DNA of 64,000 bases. Source: Streptomyces sp. NBC_01306. Its GTDB lineage: Bacteria; Actinomycetota; Actinomycetes; Streptomycetales; Streptomycetaceae. A program made the translations under genes and the position numbers. Location: NCBI RefSeq assembly GCF_026340465.1, contig NZ_JAPEPC010000001.1:6062501-6126500 (forward strand). The letters are read 5' to 3'. Shown here in pieces: positions 1-11,038 of this stretch. The notes under the pieces are model-generated. The model ran no database searches and was not told the origin of the DNA. It was given only the letters and a program-made list of their open reading frames with translations. Within the stretch, counting starts at the first letter, position 1; each line of letters opens with the position of its first letter.

Positions 1-2605
<2,605 letters not shown>

Positions 2606-2715
2606 CAGTTGCTCGCGTCCACTGTGTTGTTCCCAGGCCACGAACTATCGTGCCGGCGGAACTTGTTTCACTTACTTAATTGAAGAGTGTGCTTGTTCGC
2701 TAGAGCCCAAATAGG

Positions 2716-2833
2716 GTTTCGGTGGTCATAGCGTTAGGGAAACGCCCGGTTACATTCCGAACCCGGAAGCTAAGCCTTTCAGCGCCGATGGTACTGCAGG
2801 GGGGACCCTGTGGGAGAGTAGGACGCCGCCGAA
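2716..2833 (+). rRNA. 5S ribosomal RNA
   Basis: Begins GTTTCGGTGGTCATAGCG and contains the conserved CGAACCCGGAAGCTAAGC core of 5S rRNA. It ends with the complementary GGACGCCGCCGAAC. The length of about 118 nt fits the family. It follows 23S after a spacer of about 110 nt in the same operon. The ends are estimated from terminal stem pairing and may be off by 1-2 nt. Confidence 0.96.
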
Positions 2834-2842
2834 CAATCTTTG

Positions 2843-2892
2843 AAGGACCTTTGGTCCCAGCGTTCAGCGCTGGGACCAAAGGTCCTTTTTTT
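2843..2892 (+). terminator. Strong intrinsic terminator of the rRNA operon
   Basis: A perfect 20-bp stem (arms 2843-2862 and 2868-2887) with a 5-nt loop is followed by a run of seven T. It begins about 10 nt after the 5S gene, as expected for the end of a highly transcribed rrn operon. Confidence 0.95.
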
Positions 2893-2963
2893 ATTTCCCG
2901 AAGCGCGTCGGATCGCCGACTGCGTGAGAATGACTGCGGTACCCGAAGACAGGAGCCCCACCC

Positions 2964-5093
2964 ATGTCCACCAACTCTCCCGACGACCGACCGGAGCGCG
3001 AGCCGCGTCGCCGGGACGGCGGTGACCAGGGCGGATTCCGCGGTGGTCGTGATAATCGATCCAGTGGCCCGAGCCGGGACAACGACCGTGGTGGCTTCCG
3101 TCGCGACGACAACCGCGGTGGCAGCCGTGGCGGTGGCAGCGGAGCCGGTGGGTTCCGTGGTGGCCGTGACGACCGCTCGTCCAGCGGCCCGCGCCGGGAC
3201 GACCGTGGTGGGCGACCCGCCGGTGCCGGTGGTGGTTTCCGTGGTGGCCGTGACGACCGGCCGTCGGGTGGGCCCCGTCGTGATGACGACCGCGGCGGAC
3301 GGCCCGGCAGCGCCGGCGGATACCGCGGTGGCCAGCGTGACGACCGTGGCGGCCGCCCTTCCAGTGGTGACCGTGGTGGGCGTCCGGGTGGTAGTGGCGG
3401 TGGGTTTGCCCGTCGTGACGACCGGCCGTCGTTCCGGCGTGACGACAGTCGTGGTGACCGGCGTGATGACAGCCGTGGTGGGCGTCCCGGTGGTGGTGGC
3501 GGTTTTGAGCGTCGCGATGACCGGGGCGGTGACCGTGGTGGCCGTCCGTCCGGTGGTGACCGTGGTGGGTTCCGTGGCGGTCAGCGTGATGACCGTTCGT
3601 TCGGTGCTCCGCGCCGCGATGACCGTCCGTCCGGTGGCCCGCGTCGGGACGATGAGCGCGGTGGTGGCTTCCGCCGTGACGACCGTCCCAGCGGTGGCGG
3701 CTACGGCCGGCGCGACGACCGGGGCAGCGACCGCGGCGGGTTCCGTGGTGGGCGTGACGACCGGCCGTCCGGTGGTCCGCGCCGTGATGACGACCGTGGT
3801 GGGCGTCCGGGTGGTAGCGGCGGTGGGTTTGCCCGTCGTGATGACCGGCCGTCGTTCCGGCGTGACGACAGTCGTGGTGACCGGCGTGATGATCGTCGTG
3901 ATGACAGCCGTGGTGGGCGTCCCGGTGGTGGTGGCGGTTTTGAGCGTCGCGACGATCGGGGCGGTGACCGTGGTGGCCGTCCGTCCGGTGGTGACCGTGG
4001 TGGGTTCCGTGGCGGTCAGCGTGATGACCGTTCGTTCGGTGCTCCGCGCCGCGATGACCGTCCGTCCGGTGCTCCGCGTCGGGATGATGAGCGCGGTGGT
4101 GGCTTCCGTCGTGACGACCGTCCCAGCGGTGGCGGCTACGGCCGGCGCGACGACCGGGGCAGCGACCGCGGCGGCCGTCCCTCCGGTGGTGACCGTGGCG
4201 GGTTCCGCGGCGGTCAGCGCGATGACCGTGACCGTGGTGGATACCGGGGCGGCCAGCGTGACGAGCGTGGCGGCGGTTTCCAGCGGGACGACCGCGACCG
4301 GGACCGCGAGCCTGTGAAGCGGCTTCCCATCCCGGAGGACGTCACCGGCCAGGAGATCGACAAGGACGTACGGCAGGAGCTCATGAGCCTGCCCAAGACC
4401 CTCGCCGAGGATGTCGCGAAGAACCTGGTGATGGTCGCCCGGCTGATCGATGAGGACCCCGAAGAGGCGTACGAGTACTCGCGTATCGCCCTTCGGCTGG
4501 CCTCCCGGGTCGCCGCTGTGCGCGAGGCGGCCGGGTTCGCCGCGTACGCGACACAGAAGTACACGGAGGCGCTCGCCGAGTTCCGTGCCACGAAGCGGAT
4601 GACCGGCACGGTCGACCTCTGGCCCGTCATGGCGGACTGCGAGCGCGGTCTGGGCCGGCCCGAGCGGGCGATGGCGATGGCCGGAGAGCCCGAGGTGCAG
4701 AGGCTCGACAAGGCCGGACAGGTCGAGATGCGTCTGGTCGCCGCCGGTGCGCGCCGCGACATGGGACAGATCGACGCGGCGATCGTCACGCTGCAGAGCC
4801 CGGAGCTGGCGTCCCACTCCGTACAGCCGTGGACCGCGCGGCTGCGCTACGCCTACGCCGACGCGCTCCTCGCTGCGGGACGCGAGGACGAGGCGCGTGA
4901 GTGGTTCGCCAAGACCATCGAGTCCGACAAGGACGGCTCGACGGACGCGTCGGACCGGCTCGCCGAGCTGGAGGGCGTCGAGTTCGTCGACGTCGAGGAC
5001 GAGTCGGACGACGAGTCCGACGAGCCGCAGGCCGATGCCCCGGACCGGAGCGTGGACAGCGACGGCGACAGCGCTGCCGGCAGCCGGGACTGA
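2964..5093 (+). CDS. TPR-like protein with a very long RGG/RDD-rich disordered N-terminus
   Basis: 709 aa. Residues 1 to about 450 are almost entirely Arg, Gly and Asp in short repeats (FRGGRDD, RRDDRPS, GGQRDD), an RGG-box type intrinsically disordered head. Residues about 455-680 form a helical TPR-like domain, starting at PIPEDVTGQEIDKDVRQEL and containing ALRLASRVAAVREAAG and YADALLAAGREDEAREWF. The tail is acidic (VEDESDDESDE). The TPR part resembles a conserved Streptomyces protein encoded after an rRNA operon. RGG heads commonly bind RNA, so an RNA or ribosome-associated role is plausible, but this is inference. The head contains a large internal duplication, described separately. ATG is preceded by AGGAGCC. 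Confidence 0.85.
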   Translation: MSTNSPDDRPEREPRRRDGGDQGGFRGGRDNRSSGPSRDNDRGGFRRDDNRGGSRGGGSGAGGFRGGRDDRSSSGPRRDDRGGRPAGAGGGFRGGRDDRPSGGPRRDDDRGGRPGSAGGYRGGQRDDRGGRPSSGDRGGRPGGSGGGFARRDDRPSFRRDDSRGDRRDDSRGGRPGGGGGFERRDDRGGDRGGRPSGGDRGGFRGGQRDDRSFGAPRRDDRPSGGPRRDDERGGGFRRDDRPSGGGYGRRDDRGSDRGGFRGGRDDRPSGGPRRDDDRGGRPGGSGGGFARRDDRPSFRRDDSRGDRRDDRRDDSRGGRPGGGGGFERRDDRGGDRGGRPSGGDRGGFRGGQRDDRSFGAPRRDDRPSGAPRRDDERGGGFRRDDRPSGGGYGRRDDRGSDRGGRPSGGDRGGFRGGQRDDRDRGGYRGGQRDERGGGFQRDDRDRDREPVKRLPIPEDVTGQEIDKDVRQELMSLPKTLAEDVAKNLVMVARLIDEDPEEAYEYSRIALRLASRVAAVREAAGFAAYATQKYTEALAEFRATKRMTGTVDLWPVMADCERGLGRPERAMAMAGEPEVQRLDKAGQVEMRLVAAGARRDMGQIDAAIVTLQSPELASHSVQPWTARLRYAYADALLAAGREDEAREWFAKTIESDKDGSTDASDRLAELEGVEFVDVEDESDDESDEPQADAPDRSVDSDGDSAAGSRD
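3368..4174 (+). repeat. Large imperfect direct repeat inside the RGG coding region
   Basis: About 370 bp at 3368-3738 is repeated at about 3789-4174 with few substitutions and one 12-nt insertion, which adds RRDD in copy 2. Both copies carry the same order of modules (RPGGSGGGFARRDD, SRGDRRDD, GGGGFERRDD, SFGAPRRDD, GGGYGRRDDRGSDRGG). The 12-nt insertion keeps the frame, and the near-identity suggests recent tandem duplication with a short unique spacer. Confidence 0.85.
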
Positions 5094-5143
5094 TGAACGC
5101 CGTCCGGCCCTGGCCGATCGGTCAGTGAACTGACAACGAGAAA

Positions 5144-5170
5144 GGCCGCACCCGGACGCCGGGTGCGGCC
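5144..5170 (+). terminator. Hairpin terminator between convergent genes
   Basis: Perfect 12-bp stem GGCCGCACCCGG / CCGGGTGCGGCC with a 3-nt loop. It lies between the TPR gene and the convergent DUF1015 gene and probably works in both directions. Confidence 0.85.
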
Positions 5171-5189
5171 CTTCTCCGTATGGCGCGAT

Positions 5190-6512
5190 TCAGTCGATGG
5201 TGAGGCTGCGCAGCACGAGCCCGGTCGCCGGTTTCGGGCCGAACGAGGTCGATTTGCGGGGCATCGTCACTCCTCGGCGGGCCAGCTCCCGGACGACCTC
5301 TTCGCGTACCGGATGCATCAGAACAGCTGTGCCGCCCTGGCGTTCCGCCTGTTCGACGGCCGCGTCCGTGGCATGGATGTACGCGATGTGCTCAGGCGCG
5401 TCCGGGACCGACCAGACCTTGTCCAGGAGCGTGTGGTGCAGGACGGTCGCGTCGAGGGTCTGCCAGGCCGTGGGGTGGTCCGTGGGGACGGTTCGGGCCA
5501 GCAGTTCCTCCGACGGCCGGTCGACGAGATGGAACCGGCCGTCCCCGGCGAGCAGGAAGGCGTTGCCCGCGGCTGCCGCGTCGGCGAGGGCGGCCAGCGC
5601 CTCGGGGAGCGCTTCGATCGTGCGGACCCGGAAGGCGCCGTCGAGCGCCGCCAGCGCTTCGGAGACGGGCAGCCGGCGCAGTACCCGGTGGATCGCCCGT
5701 ACCTGGAGCGGATAGTGAACCGTGTCGATGAGGAGCACCAGGCCGTACCCCCACGGGCCCGGCCCCGGATGTTCGCCGCGCAGCTGGAGGTAGGTCGCCC
5801 ACCGGTGGTGCCCGTCGGCGATCAGGGCCTGGCGGTCGGCCAGGTCCGCCTGCGCCTCCGCGATCTCCGCCGGGTCGGTGACGGCCCACAGCCGGTGGCT
5901 GAAGCCGTCCTCGGTGGTCGTCGCGAGCAGCGGGGGGCCGGTTATGGTCCGCTCGATGACAGCCGTCGCGCCCGCCGATCCTGCTGTGTCCGCTGTGTCT
6001 GCCGCGTCCGTTGTCCCCGTCGTGCCGTCGTCGCTGCGGTAGGTCAGCAGAAGCGGTTCGAAGTTGACGGCTGTGGTCCGCATCAGCGCCGCCCGGTCCG
6101 CGACGATGTCGGCCATCACGTCCTCGTGCGGAAGGACCACCCCCTCCTCGGGCGTGGAGAGGGCCAGTGCTCCGATGAGACCGCGCTGGAGCACAGCGCC
6201 GTTGCGCTGCTCGTACACATACAGGGCTGCCTCGGGGTCGGCGGCCAGGATGCCGTCCCTGAGCCAGTCGGAGAGGGTCGCCGCGGCCCTCTCGTTGCGG
6301 GCTGCCGGAGTGTCGGCCTGCGGCAGGATCAGCCTCACGATGTTGTGCGGATCGGCGGACTCCAGGTGCAGCAGCCCGTCCGGTCTGACCACGACGTCGT
6401 ACGGCGGAGACGTGACGGCTGCGAGGCTGCCGACGCGTTCGGGAACGTAGCGCACTCCGCGGAAAGGGAAAAGACGCAGTCCGGTGTCCGCATGCCGACC
6501 ACTTGAAGTCAT
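5190..6512 (-). CDS. DUF1015 family protein
   Basis: 440 aa. The N-terminus (LRLFPFRGVRYVPERVGSLA, TSPPYDVV) and the internal IADGHHRWATY motif are hallmarks of the DUF1015 family (SerC/HTP-like proteins of unknown function). The family is cytosolic and its biochemical role is not established. It is convergent with the TPR gene across the hairpin at 5144-5170 and divergent from the HAD phosphatase. A short Asp/Thr/Ala stretch (TDAADTADTAGSAG) around residue 170 is probably a lineage-specific insertion. The start is the ATG giving MTSSGRHADTG; no stronger alternative is visible. Confidence 0.88.
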   Translation of the reverse strand: MTSSGRHADTGLRLFPFRGVRYVPERVGSLAAVTSPPYDVVVRPDGLLHLESADPHNIVRLILPQADTPAARNERAAATLSDWLRDGILAADPEAALYVYEQRNGAVLQRGLIGALALSTPEEGVVLPHEDVMADIVADRAALMRTTAVNFEPLLLTYRSDDGTTGTTDAADTADTAGSAGATAVIERTITGPPLLATTTEDGFSHRLWAVTDPAEIAEAQADLADRQALIADGHHRWATYLQLRGEHPGPGPWGYGLVLLIDTVHYPLQVRAIHRVLRRLPVSEALAALDGAFRVRTIEALPEALAALADAAAAGNAFLLAGDGRFHLVDRPSEELLARTVPTDHPTAWQTLDATVLHHTLLDKVWSVPDAPEHIAYIHATDAAVEQAERQGGTAVLMHPVREEVVRELARRGVTMPRKSTSFGPKPATGLVLRSLTID

Positions 6513-6579
6513 TGGTGCATGGTATGTGGGGATCCGTCATACGGGATGATCGGGAGAAGAACAGCTATCGAGGAGTGCG

Positions 6580-7608
6580 ATGACCCGGCAGACCAGGACC
6601 AGCCCGGACGGCATGAGGACAGCGCTGAGTGAGACGTACGACACAGCCCTGCTCGATCTGGACGGGGTGGTGTACGCGGGCGGCGCGGCGATCGTCCACG
6701 CCGTCTCCTCGCTCGGGACCGCGCGGGACGGCGGGATGCACCTCGCGTACGTGACCAACAACGCGCTGCGGACGCCGGATGCGGTGGCGCTGCACCTCAC
6801 CGAGCTGGGGGTGCCCGCCGAGGCCGCCGATGTCATCACCTCGGCCCAGGCGGTGTCCCGGCTGATCGCCGATCAGGTCCCGCAAGGGGCCAGGGTGCTG
6901 GCCATCGGCGGGGAGGGGCTGCGGGTCGCGCTGCGCGAACGCGGTCTGGAACCGGTGGACTCGGCCGAGGACTCCCCGGTGGCGGTGGCCCAGGGGTACG
7001 GCGGTCCCGACATGACCTGGGCGCGGTTCGCCGAGGCCGGATACGCGATCAACAGCGGTCTGCCATGGTTCGTTTCCAATACGGATCTGACCATTCCCAG
7101 CGCACGTGGGATCGCGCCCGGTAATGGCGCCGCGGTCGAGGTCGTCCGGATCGCCACCGGGGCCGAGCCGCAGGTGGCCGGGAAGCCGTTGCCCCCCATG
7201 CACCGGGAGACCGTGCTGCGGACCGGAGCCGAACGGCCGCTGGTCGTCGGGGACCGGCTGGACACCGACATCGAGGGCGCGTTCAACGGAGGGGTGGACT
7301 CGCTGCTCGTACTGACCGGCGTGACGGATGCGGCGCAGCTGCTGGCCGCCCGGCCGGAGCACCGGCCGACCTATGTGGACGCGGATCTGCGGGGGTTGCT
7401 CACCGGTCAGCCCGAAGTGACCGGCGAGGGCGGTGCGTTCCGCTGCGGCGGCTGGACCGCTTCGGTACGGGACGGTGAGCTGGCCGTGGACGGTGACGGT
7501 GGCGCGCTGGACGGGCTGCGGGCGCTGTGCGCAGCGGCCTGGACAGAGGCGGGCGAGGGTACGTACGGTCCGGACGCGGGCAAGGTGATTTCCCGCATCG
7601 GGCTCTGA
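6580..7608 (+). CDS. HAD-IIA family hydrolase (NagD / phosphoglycolate-phosphatase type)
   Basis: 342 aa. Motif I LLDLDGVVYAGG (nucleophile Asp26 and acid Asp28), motif II in AYVTNNALR, and the C-terminal GDRLDTDIEG with acidic metal ligands identify a HAD-IIA phosphatase. The family dephosphorylates small metabolites such as nucleotides, 4-nitrophenyl phosphate or 2-phosphoglycolate; the substrate here cannot be read from the sequence. A weak AGGAG (6569-6573) precedes the ATG. The C-terminal ~90 residues beyond the HAD core (DGELAVDGDGGALDGLRAL) are an actinobacterial extension. It is transcribed divergently from the DUF1015 gene. Confidence 0.9.
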   Translation: MTRQTRTSPDGMRTALSETYDTALLDLDGVVYAGGAAIVHAVSSLGTARDGGMHLAYVTNNALRTPDAVALHLTELGVPAEAADVITSAQAVSRLIADQVPQGARVLAIGGEGLRVALRERGLEPVDSAEDSPVAVAQGYGGPDMTWARFAEAGYAINSGLPWFVSNTDLTIPSARGIAPGNGAAVEVVRIATGAEPQVAGKPLPPMHRETVLRTGAERPLVVGDRLDTDIEGAFNGGVDSLLVLTGVTDAAQLLAARPEHRPTYVDADLRGLLTGQPEVTGEGGAFRCGGWTASVRDGELAVDGDGGALDGLRALCAAAWTEAGEGTYGPDAGKVISRIGL

Positions 7609-7722
7609 CGTACGCCGGGCTCCGACGCGCGTCGGGCTGTAACGCGCGCCGTGCTCCGTCACGCGGACCTCGCCGCTTCCCCCGCCTCACCTTCCGGGTG
7701 AAGCCTCCCAGTCGAAGAGTTG

Positions 7723-7741
7723 CGAGGGTAGGCTAACCTAA
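7723..7741 (+). promoter_or_regulatory. Iron box (DmdR/IdeR-type operator)
   Basis: GGTAGGCTAACCTAA matches 16 of 19 positions of the palindromic iron-box consensus TTAGGTTAGGCTAACCTAA (from memory of the DtxR/DmdR family). It ends only 4 nt before the GTG of the first permease. Binding of Fe-loaded DmdR here would block the siderophore transporter when iron is plentiful. Confidence 0.88.
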
Positions 7742-7745
7742 CTAC

Positions 7746-8792
7746 GTGTTGGTCGACAGTCTCCCCAGACAGAGCGCGGAGCAAGCCCCCGCGCCCCCGA
7801 AGCACAACGCTGCGCGCGCCGCCGGGCTGCTGTTGTCGCTCGGTGTGCTGCTCCTGGTCGTCGTGGCGAGCATCGCGCTCGGCGCCAAAGCGGTGCCGCT
7901 CAGCGATGTATGGCACGGCCTGGCGCACAGCTCGGGCACCGCCGACGACGTCCTGATCCAGGATGTGCGAATACCGCGCACCCTGCTGGGGGTCCTCGTA
8001 GGAGCCGCGCTCGGGGTCGCGGGAGCGGTGATGCAGGCGCTCACCCGCAATCCGCTCGCCGAGCCCGGCATCCTCGGTGTCAACGCGGGTGCCTCCGCCG
8101 CCGTGGTCTCCGCGATGAGCTTTCTCGGCGTCAGCTCCTTCACCGGTTATGTGTGGTTCGCGTTCGCGGGCGCCGCGGTGGTCTCGGTGCTCGTCTACGT
8201 ACTGAGCGGGAGCCGCGGCGCCACCCCGGTACGGCTCGCGCTCGCCGGCACGGCCGCCACGTACGCGATGTTCGGATACGTCAACGCCGTGGAGCTGCTG
8301 GACTCGGCCGCGCTGGACAAGATGCGCTTCTGGACGGTCGGTTCGCTGGCATCGGCGACGTCCGCGACGGTCTCGCAGGTGTGGCCGTTCGTGGCGGCCG
8401 GTCTGCTGGTCGCGCTGCTGCTCGGCCGCCCCCTGAACGCCATGGCCCTCGGCGACGACACGGCCAGGTCGCTCGGCGCGCATCTGACGCGCACCCGGGT
8501 GCTCGCGATGGTCGCCGTCACGCTGCTCTGCGGTTCGGCGACCGCCGCCTGCGGGCCGATCGTCTTCATCGGGCTGATGGTTCCGCACATCGTCCGGGCC
8601 ATCACCGGACCCGACATGCGCTGGACGCTGCCGTACGCGGCGGTCCTCTCGCCCGTCCTGCTGCTGGGCGCCGACGTCGTCGGCCGGATCGTCGCCCGGC
8701 CCGCCGAACTCCAGGTCGGCATCGTGACCGCGCTCATCGGCGGCCCCATCTTCATCTTTCTCGTACGCCGCCGGAGGATGACTCAGCTGTGA
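7746..8792 (+). CDS. FecCD-type iron-siderophore ABC transporter permease 1
   Basis: 348 aa. A hydrophobic protein of about nine to ten TM segments with the FecCD signatures IPRTLLGVLVGAALGVAGAV, TRNPLAEPGILGVNAGAS and GPIVFIGLMVPHI. It forms the inner-membrane channel for ferric-siderophore import, together with the next gene. The GTG start lies 4 nt after the iron box, leaving no room for a Shine-Dalgarno sequence, so a leaderless mRNA is likely; a slightly later start cannot be excluded. GTGA overlap with the second permease shows translational coupling. No binding-protein gene is adjacent, so the substrate-binding lipoprotein must be elsewhere. Confidence 0.92.
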   Translation: MLVDSLPRQSAEQAPAPPKHNAARAAGLLLSLGVLLLVVVASIALGAKAVPLSDVWHGLAHSSGTADDVLIQDVRIPRTLLGVLVGAALGVAGAVMQALTRNPLAEPGILGVNAGASAAVVSAMSFLGVSSFTGYVWFAFAGAAVVSVLVYVLSGSRGATPVRLALAGTAATYAMFGYVNAVELLDSAALDKMRFWTVGSLASATSATVSQVWPFVAAGLLVALLLGRPLNAMALGDDTARSLGAHLTRTRVLAMVAVTLLCGSATAACGPIVFIGLMVPHIVRAITGPDMRWTLPYAAVLSPVLLLGADVVGRIVARPAELQVGIVTALIGGPIFIFLVRRRRMTQL

Positions 8793-9826
8793 AAGCGATC
8801 CACGCGATACGGACCCCGGGAGGGCTCTCCCTGCGGGTCGAGGTCAGGACCGCGGTCGTCGTCGTACTGCTGGCCGTGGTCGCCCTGGCGGCCGCCGTCG
8901 TGCTCATCGGGAGCGGTGACTACCCGATGGCACCCGCGGACGTGATCCGCACCCTGCTGGGCAGCGGCACCACCGCCCAGGAGTTCATCGTCAACGACCT
9001 GCGGCTGCCCAGAGCGCTCGTCGGCCTCCTCGTCGGGGCGGCGCTGGGCATCGGGGGAGCGGTCTTCCAGTCCATCTCCCGTAATCCGCTGGGCAGTCCG
9101 GACGTGATCGGCTTCGGGCAGGGGGCCAGTGTCGGTGCGCTCGCTGTCATCGTGCTCTTCCACGGCGGGGCGACCGCGGTGGCCGGCGGCGCGATCGTCG
9201 GCGGTCTGGCCACCGGAATCGCCGTGTACATGCTGGCGTGGAAGCGCGGTGTGCACGGCTACCGGCTGGTCCTCGTCGGCATCGGCGCCGCCGCGATGCT
9301 CACCGCCTGCAACAGCTATCTGCTCACCAAGGCCAATCTGGTCGACGCGACCCGCGCCGTCGTCTGGATGACCGGCTCGCTCGACGGCCGCGACTGGTCG
9401 CAGGTCTGGCCGCTGCTGGTCACCTGTGCGGTCCTGATACCGCTGGTACTCGGGTACGGGCGCAACCTCAGGATGCTGGAGATGGGCGACGACGCCGCGT
9501 ACGCCCTGGGCGTACGGGTCGAGCGGACCAGGCTGGTGCTGATGCTGGCCGCGGTCCTGCTGACCGCGGTGGCCACCGCCGCGGCGGGGCCGATCGCCTT
9601 CGTGGCGCTCAGCGCGCCCCAGCTGGCCCGGCGGCTGACCCGCTCACCGGGCGCCAACCTCCTCCCGTCGGCCTTTATGGGCGCGGCCCTGCTGGTGGTC
9701 GCCGACTGGATCGCACAGCGGGCCTTCGGGGACCGGCAGCTGCCGGTGGGAGTCGTGACGGGGGTGCTCGGCGGCTGCTATCTGCTGTGGCTGCTGGTCT
9801 CCGAACGCAAGGCAGGACGGATCTGA
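8789..9826 (+). CDS. FecCD-type iron-siderophore ABC transporter permease 2
   Basis: 345 aa. Homologous to the preceding permease: LRLPRALVGLLVGAALGIGG, SRNPLGSPDVIGFGQGASVG and GPIAFVALSAPQLARRL are the matching signatures. It presumably forms a heterodimeric channel with permease 1. The GTG start overlaps the previous stop (GTGA) and its own TGA overlaps the ATG of the ATPase, so the three genes form one tightly coupled operon under the iron box. The start gives VKAIHAIRTPGG; the longer open frame upstream only shadows permease 1. Confidence 0.92.
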   Translation: MKAIHAIRTPGGLSLRVEVRTAVVVVLLAVVALAAAVVLIGSGDYPMAPADVIRTLLGSGTTAQEFIVNDLRLPRALVGLLVGAALGIGGAVFQSISRNPLGSPDVIGFGQGASVGALAVIVLFHGGATAVAGGAIVGGLATGIAVYMLAWKRGVHGYRLVLVGIGAAAMLTACNSYLLTKANLVDATRAVVWMTGSLDGRDWSQVWPLLVTCAVLIPLVLGYGRNLRMLEMGDDAAYALGVRVERTRLVLMLAAVLLTAVATAAAGPIAFVALSAPQLARRLTRSPGANLLPSAFMGAALLVVADWIAQRAFGDRQLPVGVVTGVLGGCYLLWLLVSERKAGRI

Positions 9827-10665
9827 TGATGACAACCAGGAGCACCTCCATGCAGCGACTCACCGCCGAATCGGTCACCTTCGGCTACGAGCAGCGGGTC
9901 ATCGCCGAGAACCTCTCGGTCGAGATCCCCGACAACTCCTTCACCGTCATCGTCGGCCCCAACGCCTGCGGCAAGTCGACCCTGCTGCGCGCCCTGTCGC
10001 GGATGCTGAAGCCCTCGCAGGGGCGGGTGCTCCTCGACGGGCAGGCGATCGGCTCGATGCCCGCCAAGAAGGTGGCCAGGACGCTGGGGCTGCTCCCGCA
10101 GTCCTCCATCGCCCCCGACGGCATCACGGTCGCCGACCTGGTGGCCCGCGGCCGCTACCCGCACCAGGGTCTGCTGCGCCAGTGGTCGCCCGACGACGAG
10201 CGCATCGTCGAGGAGGCGATGGCCGCCACGCGGATCGGCGGGCTCGGCGACCGTTATGTGGACGAGCTCTCCGGCGGTCAGCGCCAGCGCGTGTGGATCG
10301 CGATGGCGCTCGCCCAGCAGACCCCGCTGCTGCTCCTCGACGAGCCGACGACCTTCCTCGACATCCAGCACCAGATCGACGTGCTCGACCTCTGCGCGGA
10401 GCTGCACGAGACGCAGGGGCGCACGCTGGTGGCCGTACTGCACGACCTCAATCACGCCGCGCGCTACGCGACCCACCTCATCGCCATGCGGGACGGCGAG
10501 ATCGTCGCCGAGGGACCGCCCGCCGACGTGGTCACGGCGGGTCTGGTGGAGAAGGTGTTCGGGCTGCGCTGCCAGATCATCGACGACCCCGAGACGGGGA
10601 CACCGCTGGTGGTGCCCGCCGGGCGCCGGGTGCGTACCGCGGGGACGGCTACAGCAGTGTCCTGA
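9826..10665 (+). CDS. Iron-siderophore ABC transporter ATP-binding protein (FecE/FepC type)
   Basis: 279 aa. Walker A GPNACGKST (about 44-52), signature LSGGQRQR (about 146-153), Walker B LLLLDEPTT (about 168-176) and switch His in AVLHDLNHAARYATH. It energises the two FecCD permeases. The ATG overlaps the previous stop. An alternative start eight codons in (MQRLTAESVTFGY) fits the usual family N-terminus about as well. Its 3' end overlaps the convergent SCP2 gene by 17 nt. Confidence 0.93.
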   Translation: MMTTRSTSMQRLTAESVTFGYEQRVIAENLSVEIPDNSFTVIVGPNACGKSTLLRALSRMLKPSQGRVLLDGQAIGSMPAKKVARTLGLLPQSSIAPDGITVADLVARGRYPHQGLLRQWSPDDERIVEEAMAATRIGGLGDRYVDELSGGQRQRVWIAMALAQQTPLLLLDEPTTFLDIQHQIDVLDLCAELHETQGRTLVAVLHDLNHAARYATHLIAMRDGEIVAEGPPADVVTAGLVEKVFGLRCQIIDDPETGTPLVVPAGRRVRTAGTATAVS

Positions 10666-10996
10666 GGCGCAGCAGATCGCGGAAGCCCGCTTCGAGCCGC
10701 ACCCGGCCCGAGCCCCAGGCCTTCGCGAAGTTCAGCTCGCCCGCCACCAGGGCCACCAGATCGTCGCCCTTCATCGCGAGCCGGATCTCCGCCTTCGCGG
10801 GCGGTGGTCCCGCGACGGTGTCGAGCACCTGGATCCGGCCATCCACGAGACGCCCGGTGAAGGTGACGTCCAGGTCGGTGATGTGGCAGCTCAGCGAGCG
10901 GTCCAGTGCCGCCGCGCTGCGTACCTGGCTGTTCGCCTCTGTCATGTTGTCCGAGAGCCTGTCGAGGGCGCTGCGGCACTCTTCTGTCGTCGCCAT
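10649..10996 (-). CDS. SCP2 sterol-binding domain protein
   Basis: 115 aa, starting MATTEECRSALDRL. The segment VTFTGRLVDGRIQVLD, then AEIRLAMKGDDLVALVAGELNFAKAW, matches the SCP-2 fold, a small hydrophobic lipid-binding pocket. These single-domain actinobacterial proteins have no assigned ligand. The open frame extends far upstream, but that part overlaps the real gene at 11039 and has no coding character, so the internal ATG was chosen. It is convergent with the ABC ATPase and divergent from the 11039 gene. Confidence 0.85.
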   Translation of the reverse strand: MATTEECRSALDRLSDNMTEANSQVRSAAALDRSLSCHITDLDVTFTGRLVDGRIQVLDTVAGPPPAKAEIRLAMKGDDLVALVAGELNFAKAWGSGRVRLEAGFRDLLRLRTLL

Positions 10997-11038
10997 CGTG
11001 ATCGACCGTACCGCAGCGCTTCGGGGTAGCGTCTGGGC

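Noticed and set aside
2700..4817. Long minus-strand ORF (705 codons) opposite the RGG gene, rich in Thr/Ala/Val repeats
   Set aside because: It is the antisense reading of the RGG repeats; the plus-strand gene has an RBS and a conserved TPR domain.
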